Positions 7,906-16,154 of a DNA stretch of 24,425 nt are shown in pieces; the stretch's first letter is position 1; each line of letters opens with the position of its first letter. The notes beneath the pieces are model-generated. The model searched no databases and was not told the DNA's origin. It worked only from the letters and a program-made list of their open reading frames with translations. Made by a program: the position numbers and the translations under genes. Location: NCBI GenBank assembly GCA_044340025.1, contig JBIIUJ010000026.1:1-24425 (forward strand), written 5' to 3'. Origin of the DNA: JBIIUJ01 sp044340025 (GTDB taxonomy: Bacteria > Pseudomonadota > Alphaproteobacteria > Caulobacterales > Aquidulcibacteraceae).

Positions 7906-10326
7906 TTAAGCGTCCACCTCGGCTTCGAGCGCGTTTTCCTGGATGAACTCGCGGCGCGGCTCCACCACGTCGCCCATCAGCTTGACGAACATTTCGTCGG
8001 CCGTGTCGGCGTGGTCGATGCGCACCTGAAGGAGGGAGCGGGCGTCGGTGTCGAGCGTGGTTTCCCAGAGCTGATCGGGGTTCATTTCGCCCAGGCCCTT
8101 GTAGCGCTGGATGTAGAGGCCGCGCCGTCCGGCTTCGAGCACCGCTTCCAGCAGGCTGAGCGGACCATGCACGGCGATCTCCTTGCCGCCCTTTTCCGAG
8201 CGCAGGATCGCCACGCCGCCATAGGTCTCGGCCAGCGCCTCGCTGCGCGCCGCCAGCCGGCGGGCGTCGGCCGAATGCAGGAGGCCATGATCCAGCCCCA
8301 CGCGCTCGCGCACGCCGCGCACCTCGCGCTCGACCAGCAGACCGCCCTCGGACAGGGTGGCGATCCAGCCATCCTCGCCTTCCTCGGCCTGGGCGTTCAG
8401 CCGGGCCGCAAGCGCCTGGGCCTCGGCCTCGCCTGCCTCTTCGCGCAGCGCCCCGGCGCAGGCGGCCTGTTCGAGCAGGAAGCGCGGCGCGCGCGCCGCA
8501 AGGCGCGCGACGATCGCCTGCACCGCGGCGGCCTCCTGCACCACGCGCTTCAGGTCCGGGCCGGCAATCTGGGCGCCGCCGTCCAGCACGAGCACCTCGC
8601 CCTGCGTTCCCTCCTCGATCAGGAACTCTTCCAGCGCGGCCTCGTCCTTGAGGTAGCGATGGGACTTGCCCTTCCCGGCCTTGAACAGCGGCGGCTGGGC
8701 GATGAACAGATGCCCACGCTCGATCAGCGCCGGCATCTGCCGGAAGAAGAAGGTGAGCAGCAGCGTGCGGATGTGGGCGCCGTCCACGTCGGCGTCCGTC
8801 ATGATCACCACCTTGTGGTAGCGCAGCTTCTCCACATCGAAGTCGTCGCGGCCGATGCCGGTGCCAAGCGCGGTGATCAGGGTGCCGATCTCCTGACTGG
8901 ACAGCATCTTGTCGAAGCGGGCGCGCTCCACGTTCAGGATCTTGCCGCGCAACGGCAGCACCGCCTGGTTTTCGCGATTGCGCGCCTGTTTGGCGCTGCC
9001 GCCGGCGCTATCGCCCTCCACCAGGAACAGTTCGGCCTTGGCGGGGTCGCGCTCCTGGCAGTCGGCGAGCTTGCCGGGCAGAGAGGCGATGTCGAGCGCG
9101 GTCTTGCGGCGGGTGAGTTCGCGCGCCTTGCGGGCGGCCTCGCGCGCGGCGGCGGCTTCCACGATCTTGCTCATGATGGCCTTGGCGGGGCCGGGGTTTT
9201 CCTCAAACCACTGGGAGAGCGCCTCGCCGACGATGTTCTCCACGATGGGTCGGACCTCGGAGGAGACCAGCTTCTCCTTGGTCTGGCTGGAGAATTTCGG
9301 GTCTGGCACCTTGACCGAGAGAACGCAGGTGAGGCCCTCGCGCGCGTCATCGCCGGTGATGTCCACCTTCTCGCGCTTGGCGATGCCGGAGCTTTCCGCA
9401 TAGGAATTGACGATCCGCGTCAGCGCGCCGCGGAAGCCCGCAAGGTGGGTGCCGCCATCCTTTTGCGGGATGTTGTTGGTGAAGCAGAGGACGTTCTCGT
9501 GATAGCCGTCGTTCCATTGAAGGGCGGCTTCCACTGTCACGCCGTCGCGCTCGCCGCGGATCATCAGCGGGGCGGGGATCAGACCCTGGCGGTTGCGATC
9601 GATGTGGCGCACGAAGGCCTCAACCCCGCCCTCATAGTGCAGGAGTTCTTCAAACGGCTCCGGCCCGCGCAGATCCCGGAAGGTGATCGTGACGCCGGAA
9701 TTGAGGAAGGCGAGCTCGCGCAGGCGATGTTCCAGCGTTTTCCGGTCGTATTCGGTCTTGGTGAAAATCGTGGGCGAGGCGAGGAAACGCACCATGGTGC
9801 CCTTCGCGCCGGGCGCCGCATCGCCCACCACGCGCAGAGGCGCCTCGGCCACGCCCATGCGGAAGCGCATCGTATGCTCCTTGCCGCCGCGCCAGATGGT
9901 CAGGTCCAGCCACTCCGACAGCGCATTGACCACCGACACGCCGACGCCATGAAGCCCGCCCGAGACCTTATAGGAATTCTGATCGAACTTCCCGCCCGCA
10001 TGCAGCTGGGTCATGATCACTTCAGCCGCCGAAACCCGCTCCTCGGAGTGGATGTCGGTGGGGATGCCGCGGCCGTCGTCGCTGATCTCGGCTGAACCGT
10101 CCGCATGCAGCGTGACGCCCACGCGGGTGGCGTGGCCGGCGAGCGCCTCGTCGATGGCGTTATCGACCACTTCATACACCATGTGGTGCAGTCCGGAGCC
10201 ATCGTCGGTGTCGCCGATATACATGCCGGGGCGCTTGCGCACCGCATCCAGACCCTTGAGAACCTTGATGGAATCGGCGCCATAGGCGGCCTCGGCGGAT
10301 CGGTCTTCGGGCGTGTCGTCGCTCAT
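7906..10326 (-). CDS. gyrB: DNA gyrase subunit B
   Basis: 806 residues, the ATPase subunit of gyrase, which introduces negative supercoils together with GyrA. The GHKL ATP site is at residues 50-130 (E52 and N56 in YEVVDNAIDEA, then DDGRGIP and GGLHGVGVSVVNALS). The TOPRIM domain has EGDSAGGSAKQARNR (E437) and DADVDGAHI (D511, D513). QRYKGLGEMNPDQLWETT near 740-757 marks the C-terminal end. Residues about 560-730 form the long insertion found in E. coli-type GyrB and separate this protein from ParE. The ATG overlaps the recF stop as ATGA with GGAG 7 nt upstream, implying translational coupling to recF. It is the last gene of the cluster and ends at the repeat block. Confidence 0.98.
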   Translation of the reverse strand: MSDDTPEDRSAEAAYGADSIKVLKGLDAVRKRPGMYIGDTDDGSGLHHMVYEVVDNAIDEALAGHATRVGVTLHADGSAEISDDGRGIPTDIHSEERVSAAEVIMTQLHAGGKFDQNSYKVSGGLHGVGVSVVNALSEWLDLTIWRGGKEHTMRFRMGVAEAPLRVVGDAAPGAKGTMVRFLASPTIFTKTEYDRKTLEHRLRELAFLNSGVTITFRDLRGPEPFEELLHYEGGVEAFVRHIDRNRQGLIPAPLMIRGERDGVTVEAALQWNDGYHENVLCFTNNIPQKDGGTHLAGFRGALTRIVNSYAESSGIAKREKVDITGDDAREGLTCVLSVKVPDPKFSSQTKEKLVSSEVRPIVENIVGEALSQWFEENPGPAKAIMSKIVEAAAAREAARKARELTRRKTALDIASLPGKLADCQERDPAKAELFLVEGDSAGGSAKQARNRENQAVLPLRGKILNVERARFDKMLSSQEIGTLITALGTGIGRDDFDVEKLRYHKVVIMTDADVDGAHIRTLLLTFFFRQMPALIERGHLFIAQPPLFKAGKGKSHRYLKDEAALEEFLIEEGTQGEVLVLDGGAQIAGPDLKRVVQEAAAVQAIVARLAARAPRFLLEQAACAGALREEAGEAEAQALAARLNAQAEEGEDGWIATLSEGGLLVEREVRGVRERVGLDHGLLHSADARRLAARSEALAETYGGVAILRSEKGGKEIAVHGPLSLLEAVLEAGRRGLYIQRYKGLGEMNPDQLWETTLDTDARSLLQVRIDHADTADEMFVKLMGDVVEPRREFIQENALEAEVDA

Positions 10327-11492
10327 GGGCGGGCTCCGAGGGGGCAGGCGTCAGATGGGGAGATCATTCTCTTTTGGGCGCATTCGCCGAAGGCTGCAAA
10401 TGCGCTTTCATCAACCCCGGAAAGCCAGGCCTGGCCGGGCAGCGCAACCAGTTCCGCACACAGCGCCGCCCGCCGGGCTTCGTCGAGGTGGGCGGTGGCT
10501 TCATCCAGCAGAACTAATGGATTGGGGCCGCGCGGCTGCTCGGCCAGCCAGCGCGCATGGGCAAGGATGAGGCCCACCACCAGCGCCTTCTGCTCGCCGG
10601 TGGAACATTTCTCCGCCGCCTGATCGCGCGCGCGGTGGCGCGCCTTCAGATCGGATCGGTGCGGCCCATCCAGCGCGCGGCCGGCGGCGGCATCGCGCGC
10701 GCGGCTGTCGCGCAGGCGGGCAAGGAACCAGTCCTCGGTGGCGACTGCGTTTTCCCCGCCAGCGAGCGCGGCTTCCAGCCCGCCCTCCAGCAGGAGATCG
10801 GCCTTGGGAAAGGCCCCGTCGGGCCGGGCGTCAATGGCGGCTTGCAGCGCGCTGGCCGCTTCCACCCGCGCCGCTGCGATCGCCACGCCGGCGGCGGCGA
10901 TTTCGGCCTCGAGCCCGTCCAGCCAGGCGCGATCGGGCCGGGCCTCCTCCAGCAGCCGCTGGCGCTCGCGCAGCGCCTTTTCATAGCGGCCGGCAGGCTC
11001 GGCATGGGCGGGATCAACGCTGGCGATCAGCCGGTCGAGGAAGCGGCGCCGCTCGCCCGCCGGGCCGGCGAACAGCCGGTCCATGGGGGGCGTCAGCCAC
11101 ACGGTGCGCAAAAGCGCGGAGAGGGCCGCCGGGCTCGATGGCCGGCCGTCCAGCCGGGCCACGCGCCGCCAGCCGCCGGCCGAGGATGGCTCCAGCCCGA
11201 TGCCGAGGCGCGCCTCCTGCCCGTCCACCATCAGCCGCAGCGCCACCGCCCAGGGCCCGCCATCAGCGCCTTCGCGCGCCATTTCCGGCAGGTCTGCGCC
11301 GCGCAGACCGCGCCCCTGCCCGAACGCTGTCAGCGCCTCGAGAATATTGGTCTTGCCCGCGCCATTGGGGCCGATCAGGCAGACCGGGCGCGCATCGAGA
11401 TCGAGGTCAAGCCGCGCATGGTTGCGGAACTGAGTGAGCGCCAACCGTGTGACATGCACCGCGCGCGGCGCCAGCGCAGAGGTCCCGCTCAC
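10323..11492 (-). CDS. recF: DNA replication and repair protein RecF
   Basis: 389 residues of an SMC-like ABC ATPase that loads RecA at single-strand gaps with RecOR. Walker A is GPNGAGKT (41-48), the ABC signature is CSTGEQKAL in the last third, and Walker B is LVLLDEATAHLD (D330, E331). The N-terminal RLALTQFRNHARLDLDL is typical RecF. The start is GTG 11492, which overlaps the dnaN stop as GTGA. Its own stop overlaps the gyrB ATG, so dnaN, recF and gyrB are probably translated in a coupled way. Length and domain order are normal. Confidence 0.96.
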   Translation of the reverse strand: MSGTSALAPRAVHVTRLALTQFRNHARLDLDLDARPVCLIGPNGAGKTNILEALTAFGQGRGLRGADLPEMAREGADGGPWAVALRLMVDGQEARLGIGLEPSSAGGWRRVARLDGRPSSPAALSALLRTVWLTPPMDRLFAGPAGERRRFLDRLIASVDPAHAEPAGRYEKALRERQRLLEEARPDRAWLDGLEAEIAAAGVAIAAARVEAASALQAAIDARPDGAFPKADLLLEGGLEAALAGGENAVATEDWFLARLRDSRARDAAAGRALDGPHRSDLKARHRARDQAAEKCSTGEQKALVVGLILAHARWLAEQPRGPNPLVLLDEATAHLDEARRAALCAELVALPGQAWLSGVDESAFAAFGECAQKRMISPSDACPLGARP

Positions 11493-12601
11493 ACCCGCAG
11501 CGGCATCAGCACGAACAGCGCCTGCGGATCGGCCTTGTCGCGCACCAGGGTGGGCGAGGCGCTGTCCGCCAGTTCGAACACGGCCTGTGAATCCCCGATC
11601 TGGCCCGCGATATCGAGCAGGTAGCGCGCGTTGAAGCCGATCTCCATGGGCTCGGCCGTGTACTCGGCGGCGATCTCTTCCACCGCCAAGCCGCTCTCGG
11701 GATTATTCACCGTCAACACCACGCGACCATCGTCCAGCGAGAGCTTCACCGAGCGCGAGCGTTCCGCCGAAATGGTGGCGACCCGATCCACCGCGTCGGC
11801 GAAGAGCTTGTTCTCCACCTCGAGCGTGCGGGGGTTGCCGCGCGGAATGACGCGTGTGTAGTCCGGGAAGGAGCCGTCGATCAGCTTGGACGTGAGGTGG
11901 GCCCGGCCAAAGCTGAACCGGACCTTGGCGTCCGACAGGGCGATCTGGACCTCATCGCCGGCGTCATCGAGCAGGCGGCGGATCTCCTGGATGGCTTTGC
12001 GCGGCACGATCACGCCCGGCATGCCCGCCGCCCCCTCCGGCGCGCTCATCTCGGCCAGCGCGAGGCGGTGGCCATCGGTCGCTACGGCCCGCAGGAGGCC
12101 ATCGCCGGCCGGCGCGTGGAGATAGACGCCGTTGAGATAGTAGCGGGTCTCCTCGGTGGAGATGGCGAACCGCGTCTTGTCGATCAGGCGGGCCAGATCA
12201 CGCTTCTCGAACCGGAAGCGGGTGGCGAAATCGCCTGCGCTCATGGCGGGAAAGTCGCCTGCCGGCAGCACCGGCAGGGAAAAGCGGGAGCGGCCGGCCG
12301 CAATGGTCAGGCGGGGATCGTCGCCCGCCAGATCAAACCGCACCTGCGCGCCATCCGGCAGCTTGCGCACGATCTCATAGAGCGTGTGGGCCGGCGCGGT
12401 GACGGCGCCGTCCATTTCCACATCCGCCGGGACGCTCTCCTGGATTTCGATGTCCATATCGGTCGCGGTGAAGCTCACCGCGCCTTCGCGCGCTGTGATC
12501 AGCACGTTGGACAGGATCGGTATCGTGTTGCGGCGCTCGACGACGCTCTGGACGTGGTTCAGCGCCTTCAGCAACGCAGCGCGTTCTAGTGTCAGCCTCA
12601 T
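11489..12601 (-). CDS. dnaN: DNA polymerase III beta subunit (sliding clamp)
   Basis: 370 residues, three tandem clamp folds. The protein forms the ring that tethers DNA polymerase III to DNA. It starts MRLTLERAALLKALNHVQSV, the normal clamp N-terminus, and ends at MPLRV. PILSNVLI, DGHRLALAEM and DGSFPDYTRVIP are well-conserved clamp blocks. ATG 12601 was chosen at the start of homology; upstream in-frame codons run back to 12670 but enter the dnaA-dnaN spacer. GGGA lies just upstream. The 127-nt spacer to dnaA has two GANTC sites (12627-12631 and 12680-12684) and no clear promoter. Its stop overlaps the recF start by 4 nt. Confidence 0.97.
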   Translation of the reverse strand: MRLTLERAALLKALNHVQSVVERRNTIPILSNVLITAREGAVSFTATDMDIEIQESVPADVEMDGAVTAPAHTLYEIVRKLPDGAQVRFDLAGDDPRLTIAAGRSRFSLPVLPAGDFPAMSAGDFATRFRFEKRDLARLIDKTRFAISTEETRYYLNGVYLHAPAGDGLLRAVATDGHRLALAEMSAPEGAAGMPGVIVPRKAIQEIRRLLDDAGDEVQIALSDAKVRFSFGRAHLTSKLIDGSFPDYTRVIPRGNPRTLEVENKLFADAVDRVATISAERSRSVKLSLDDGRVVLTVNNPESGLAVEEIAAEYTAEPMEIGFNARYLLDIAGQIGDSQAVFELADSASPTLVRDKADPQALFVLMPLRV

Positions 12602-12728
12602 GCCGGTCCCGTCGATCCCTCCGGCTGAATCATCACGCCGCCGCCCGCGCGCCCAAGAAAGGACACGCACTCTAGACCGGATTCACCGAAGCTGGAAACC
12701 GGCGCCAAGCGTGCACCACAGCGATATT

Positions 12729-14108
12729 CTACTGCAGAAGCGTGGACCGCAGGCCCTCCACGTCCTTGGCGACGCGGTCGTCCTCCCCGATCAGGCTCTC
12801 GATCCGCCTGATCGCGTTCAGCACGGTGGTGTGATCGCGCCCGCCGAACTTGCGGCCGATCTCGGAAACAGAACGGGCGGTGAGCTTGTTGCACAGATAC
12901 ATGGCGATCTGGCGCGGGCGGACGATCGCACGCTTGCGGCACGGCGAATTGAGGTCGGCGACCGGAATGTCGAAGAACACGCTCGCCTTCTTCTGGATCA
13001 TGTCCAGGGTGATGCGCTTGGTGTCGGCAGTCCGGCGAACGTCCATGATGGCCTCTTCCACGAGTGCTGAAGTGACAGGGCGACCGAGAAGGGCGCTACC
13101 CGCATAGATCTTGTTGATGCAACCTTCGACGATGCGACCAGGCCCAACCAGCCGGGTGGCGACCAGATCAAGCACCTCCGCAGGCAGGTTGAAGGAGGGG
13201 TCGGCTTCAGCGTAATCGGTCGCGAAACGGCTGGCGATACCGCGTCGCATCCCGAAGTCAGGCTCCTCGATCCGGCAGGACACGCCGCCTTTAAGCTGGC
13301 AGCGCAGCCGCTCGTCAAAGCCGTCGAGCGTCTCAGCCGGCCCATCGGCCGAGCACATCACCGCGCCGCCGCCGCTGATCACCGCATTGATGGTCAGGGC
13401 GAACTGATCGCAGGTGGCGGCCTTGCCGGCGATGAAGCGGATGTCGTCGATCAGCAGGAGATCGACGCCGCGCACCTGCTCCTTGAACTGCGTGATCGTC
13501 TTGTCGCGCAGCGAAGCGAGAAAGTCGGTGAGGAAGGCCTCGGCCGTGAGATAAAGCACCCGCTTGCCGCGGCCTGCGGCTTCCCGTGCGGCCGCCTGGA
13601 GCAGGTGGGTCTTGCCCACGCCCGTGCGGCCATGGATGAGCACGAGCCGGAAGGGCGGGCGCGGGCCGGCCATCCGGGCGGCCACCGTGCAGGCAACCTC
13701 GTTCGGCTTGCCCTTGATGAACCGGTCGAACGTGAAACGGGGGTCGAGACCGGCAAGCGAGGCGGCGTCGGCATCAGCGTCCTGGGCGGTCGGCGCCGAC
13801 ACATCGCGACCGTCCTGGTCGGACTGACGCGCTTGCACAGCAACCCGAAGGCTGCGGGCGCGAGAATCCAGACGCATCCAAAGTTCCTGAAGTTTTTCAA
13901 GATATTCAGCGCGAACACGGTCGCGGGCATAGCCCGTGCGGGCCAGCAGCACCACTTCGCTCTCGTCGGCGGCGCCAACCGCAAGCGGTCTCAGCCAGCC
14001 GGCGATCTCATCGCCGCTCCAAAGATCCTGTGCGGCGGCGAGCACGCCCGACCACACCTCTCCGGCATAGGCGTGCGCCTGCGCACGCCCGTTCTCAAGG
14101 CTCTTCAT
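12729..14108 (-). CDS. dnaA: Chromosomal replication initiator protein DnaA
   Basis: 459 residues, the AAA+ initiator that binds DnaA boxes and unwinds the origin. Domain I is about 1-90, followed by a short acidic linker (95-120). The AAA+ core has Walker A GRTGVGKT (160-167) and Walker B LLLIDD (D221, D222), with sensor-II Arg325 in GRIVEG. The domain IV helix-turn-helix ends in GRKFGGRDHTTVLNAIRRIE (418-437), the DnaA signature. Oddly, the segment after box VII reads DERLRCQLKGG: Arg267 is kept, but the position normally holding the arginine finger (the second Arg of the LxSRFxWG block) is Gln271. Sensor I is also divergent (CSADGP). Caulobacter DnaA, as I recall it, is divergent here too. 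ATG 14108 has a weak GGGGG 9 nt upstream. Confidence 0.97.
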   Translation of the reverse strand: MKSLENGRAQAHAYAGEVWSGVLAAAQDLWSGDEIAGWLRPLAVGAADESEVVLLARTGYARDRVRAEYLEKLQELWMRLDSRARSLRVAVQARQSDQDGRDVSAPTAQDADADAASLAGLDPRFTFDRFIKGKPNEVACTVAARMAGPRPPFRLVLIHGRTGVGKTHLLQAAAREAAGRGKRVLYLTAEAFLTDFLASLRDKTITQFKEQVRGVDLLLIDDIRFIAGKAATCDQFALTINAVISGGGAVMCSADGPAETLDGFDERLRCQLKGGVSCRIEEPDFGMRRGIASRFATDYAEADPSFNLPAEVLDLVATRLVGPGRIVEGCINKIYAGSALLGRPVTSALVEEAIMDVRRTADTKRITLDMIQKKASVFFDIPVADLNSPCRKRAIVRPRQIAMYLCNKLTARSVSEIGRKFGGRDHTTVLNAIRRIESLIGEDDRVAKDVEGLRSTLLQ

Positions 14109-14384
14109 TCCGTTTCGCCCCCAACCTGCGTGCGCTGCGCGCGAACTCCTGAACCCATGTCTTCCCCGTTCGCCGGCGCTTGTCTGATGCGCCGCCGGTC
14201 GTCCGGGTCAGGACCGTTTGTCTGTGATGAGGGGAGAATGCCCGCCTGCCCTTGGGCGCGTCAACCATCCGTTAACGGTCACATTCAGCCCCTCTCGGAG
14301 GGGGGATCAGGCAAAACTCCAGCGCTGAACACCACTTAGGCGAATCAGCCGATCAGGCGCGTCACCTGGGCTGCGACAATTGGT

Positions 14385-14393
14385 TGTGGATAA
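14385..14393 (-). promoter_or_regulatory. Perfect DnaA box (TTATCCACA)
   Basis: TGTGGATAA on the + strand is the exact complement of the 9-mer DnaA-box consensus TTATCCACA. It lies 277 nt upstream of the dnaA start, in a locally AT-richer stretch. I found no second box in the region. The natural reading is autoregulation of dnaA, or a relic or part of an origin that extends elsewhere. Confidence 0.7.
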
Positions 14394-14469
14394 CTTTTAG
14401 AGCCCCCCTGAGGGCGCGCGAGGCGAGCATTGGCGGCGATTTTGTTCGCGCCGCTGAAGCTCAGCGTCA

Positions 14470-14509
14470 GAACAAACAAAGCCGGCGCGCAGAGGCTGCG
14501 GCCGGCTTT
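14470..14509 (-). terminator. Intrinsic terminator of rpsT
   Basis: Read on the minus strand, AAAGCCGGC (14509-14501) pairs with GCCGGCTTT (14486-14478) and is followed at once by the T-rich GTTTGTTCT. It starts 46 nt after the rpsT stop codon. It would separate rpsT transcription from dnaA. Confidence 0.8.
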
Positions 14510-14555
14510 ACTCATCATTCTTTATTGATGCAGCGGGGTTTGCGCCCCGTCTACG

Positions 14556-14831
14556 TCAGGATGCTGACGCAGACACCGTCTTGAGGCGGTGAGCCAGGCG
14601 CGAAACCTTTCGCGAGCCTGTGTTCTTGTGAACCACGCCCTTGGAGACCGCGCGCATGATTTCGGGCTCGGCCAGCGCCAGCGCCGCCTTCGCGCCGACG
14701 GCGTCGCCTGCGTCGAGAGCTTCCTCAACCTTGCGGACGAAGGTGCGCATGCGCGAGCGCCGCGCCTTGTTGATCGCCGTGCGGCGCGCGATTTTGCGCG
14801 TCGCTTTCTTGGCTGACGATGTATTCGCCAT
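14556..14831 (-). CDS. rpsT: Small ribosomal subunit protein bS20
   Basis: 91 residues, very basic and helical. It binds 16S rRNA early in assembly of the 30S subunit. MANTSSAKKATRKIARRTAIN and NKARRSRMRTFVRKVEEAL are the conserved N-terminal half of S20, and SKGVVHKNTGSRKVSRLAHRLK is the conserved C-terminal helix. The length is normal. It has its own promoter (14881-14909) and a terminator downstream. Its place between an enoyl-CoA hydratase and dnaA is a familiar alphaproteobacterial order. Confidence 0.97.
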   Translation of the reverse strand: MANTSSAKKATRKIARRTAINKARRSRMRTFVRKVEEALDAGDAVGAKAALALAEPEIMRAVSKGVVHKNTGSRKVSRLAHRLKTVSASAS

Positions 14832-14880
14832 GACCTGCCTATCTGTGGGGAAGGGTCGCCCCCTCCAAAACGAGGCGCGT

Positions 14881-14909
14881 CTTATTGCTCAGGGCGCCGG
14901 GTCCGTCAA
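14881..14909 (-). promoter_or_regulatory. rpsT: Sigma-70 promoter of rpsT
   Basis: On the minus strand TTGACG (14909-14904) is followed by a 17-nt spacer and AATAAG (14886-14881), which matches four of six positions of TATAAT. Transcription would begin near 14873, leaving a leader of about 40 nt before the rpsT ATG. The spacing and the -35 match are very good for an alphaproteobacterial housekeeping promoter. Confidence 0.65.
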
Positions 14910-14946
14910 CTGGTCTGCAGGCGCGATTGCAGCAAGCGCTGCGCCC

Positions 14947-15723
14947 TCACCGCCCGGTGAACCGGGCGGGCCGCTTCTCGGCAAACGCGCTCATGCCTTC
15001 TTTCTGGTCGGCGGTGCCAAACAGGCCATGGAACAACCGCCGTTCAAACCGCACCCCTTCCGACAGCGGCGTCTCGAAGGCCCGATTGACCGCCTCCTTG
15101 GCCGCCATCACCGAAAGCCGCCCATAGCCGGCGATGGTGGCGGCCGCCGCCTGGGCTTCCTCCAGCAGCCGATCGGCAGGCACGACGCGCGCCACGATCC
15201 CACAGCGTTCGGCCTCGGCCGCGTCCATCATCCGGCCCGTCAGGATCATGTCCATCGCCTTGGCCTTACCGGCGAACTGGGCGAACCGCTGGCTGCCGCC
15301 CGCCCCCGGGATGACGCCGAGCTTGATCTCCGGCTGGCCGAACTTTGCGGTGTCGGCGGCAATCACGAAGTCGCACATCATGGCGAGCTCGCAGCCGCCG
15401 CCGAGGGCAAAGCCCGCCACCGCCGCGATCACGGGCTTGCGGCAGCGGGTGACGCGCTCCCACGTGGCGGTGATGAAATCCTCGCCATAGACGTCGGCAA
15501 AGCCCTTGGGGGCCATTTCCTTGATGTCGGCGCCCGCCGCGAAGGCCTTGGCCGAACCCGTGATCACGATCGCACCGACGGCGGCGTCCGTCTCGGCGGC
15601 GTCCAGCGCCGCAGTGAGATCGGCCATCAACTGGGCGTTGAAGGCGTTCAGCGCCTCGGGTCGGTGCAGGGTGATGGTGCGCACGCCATCCTGATCGGCG
15701 ATACGCAGCGTTTCGTAAGTCAT
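14947..15723 (-). CDS. Enoyl-CoA hydratase (crotonase family)
   Basis: 258 residues, the standard length for mitochondrial-type short-chain enoyl-CoA hydratase, which hydrates 2-trans-enoyl-CoA in beta-oxidation. Both catalytic glutamates are present: E112 in GGGCELAMMCD and E132 in GQPEIKLGVIPGAGG. The oxyanion-hole loop FAAGADIKEM (61-70) is also intact. GGGAGAGG lies 5 nt before ATG 15723. The last codons before the stop form a 9-bp inverted repeat (CCGCCCGGT 14950-14958, ACCGGGCGG 14961-14969), possibly a transcript-end hairpin. The gene is divergent from the small membrane protein and upstream of rpsT and dnaA. The exact acyl chain preference is unknown. Confidence 0.93.
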   Translation of the reverse strand: MTYETLRIADQDGVRTITLHRPEALNAFNAQLMADLTAALDAAETDAAVGAIVITGSAKAFAAGADIKEMAPKGFADVYGEDFITATWERVTRCRKPVIAAVAGFALGGGCELAMMCDFVIAADTAKFGQPEIKLGVIPGAGGSQRFAQFAGKAKAMDMILTGRMMDAAEAERCGIVARVVPADRLLEEAQAAAATIAGYGRLSVMAAKEAVNRAFETPLSEGVRFERRLFHGLFGTADQKEGMSAFAEKRPARFTGR

Positions 15724-15845
15724 GCAGGCCTCTCCCGGAGCCAGGTGATTGGGGCGGATTAGGCGGTGAGGCCCTAGTGGTCAAAGCACAAGCCGCCCGG
15801 CGGGGCCGACTTCCCGGCGCACGCGCGCCGCGCTATGGCGCAGGT

Positions 15846-16154
15846 ATGGGCAAGCAAGCACGCAAACCGGCAAGCGTTCTGGGCGAAATGCTGACGTTTG
15901 TGGGGGTCCTCACCGTCATCGTGCTCGCGCTGATGGCGACCAACCCGGACGAGGATCAGTTCCGGCGGGTGATGCGCCTCCAGGACAAGCTGATGCTGGA
16001 TGTCGCGAGCCTGCTGCCGATCGAGCGGACGGATTTCATCGTCTTCTCGAAATTCGAGGTGAACTACTTCCTTGGCCGCACCACCTGCTATGGCATGGCG
16101 GCCTATGTGTTCATCTGCCCGGAGGAGCCAAAGGCGGACAAGGCCAAAGGCTAG
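15846..16154 (+). CDS. Small single-helix membrane protein, DUF4359-like
   Basis: 102 residues: a short basic N-terminus (GKQARKP), one transmembrane helix at about 12-31, then ATNPDEDQF right after the membrane and a C-terminal part with FIVFSKFEVNYFLG. A membrane helix followed by TNP and a later FS-x-F/Y block resembles DUF4359 proteins, but this is recall without a search. By the positive-inside rule the C-terminal domain would be periplasmic. ATG 15846 was chosen because CAGG lies close upstream and the helix sits where expected; an in-frame ATG at 15777 overlaps the promoter side of echA. It is a lone + strand gene between two minus-strand operons. Its TAG stop is shared as CTAG with the convergent gene. 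Function unknown. Confidence 0.7.
   Translation: MGKQARKPASVLGEMLTFVGVLTVIVLALMATNPDEDQFRRVMRLQDKLMLDVASLLPIERTDFIVFSKFEVNYFLGRTTCYGMAAYVFICPEEPKADKAKG

Larger units (their letters stand above)
14109..14555 (-). other. 447-nt rpsT-dnaA intergenic region, likely dnaA control region
   Basis: No protein-coding gene is supported here. From the rpsT side it holds the rpsT terminator (14470-14509), one perfect DnaA box (14385-14393), a GANTC adenine-methylation site GAATC (14342-14346), a 6-bp hairpin CCCCTC-TCG-GAGGGG (14289-14303) and the palindrome CCGTTAACGG (14269-14278). A TTGACG (-35-like, 14259-14264 on the minus strand) is followed after 17 nt by GCATTC, a poor -10, so the dnaA promoter is only a weak guess. 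In Caulobacter, dnaA transcription responds to GANTC methylation, so the site is worth noting. One DnaA box alone does not make an origin. Confidence 0.6.

Noticed and set aside
8011..10095. Long plus-strand open frame opposite gyrB
   Set aside because: It is the complement of an intact gyrB, with no recognisable domain and no ribosome-binding site.
12602..12728. Promoter for dnaN in the dnaA-dnaN gap
   Set aside because: No -35/-10 pair with acceptable spacing was found; two GANTC sites alone are not unusual for the length.
14109..14555. Replication origin between rpsT and dnaA
   Set aside because: Only one DnaA box, no clear AT-rich unwinding element and no box cluster; called a control region instead.
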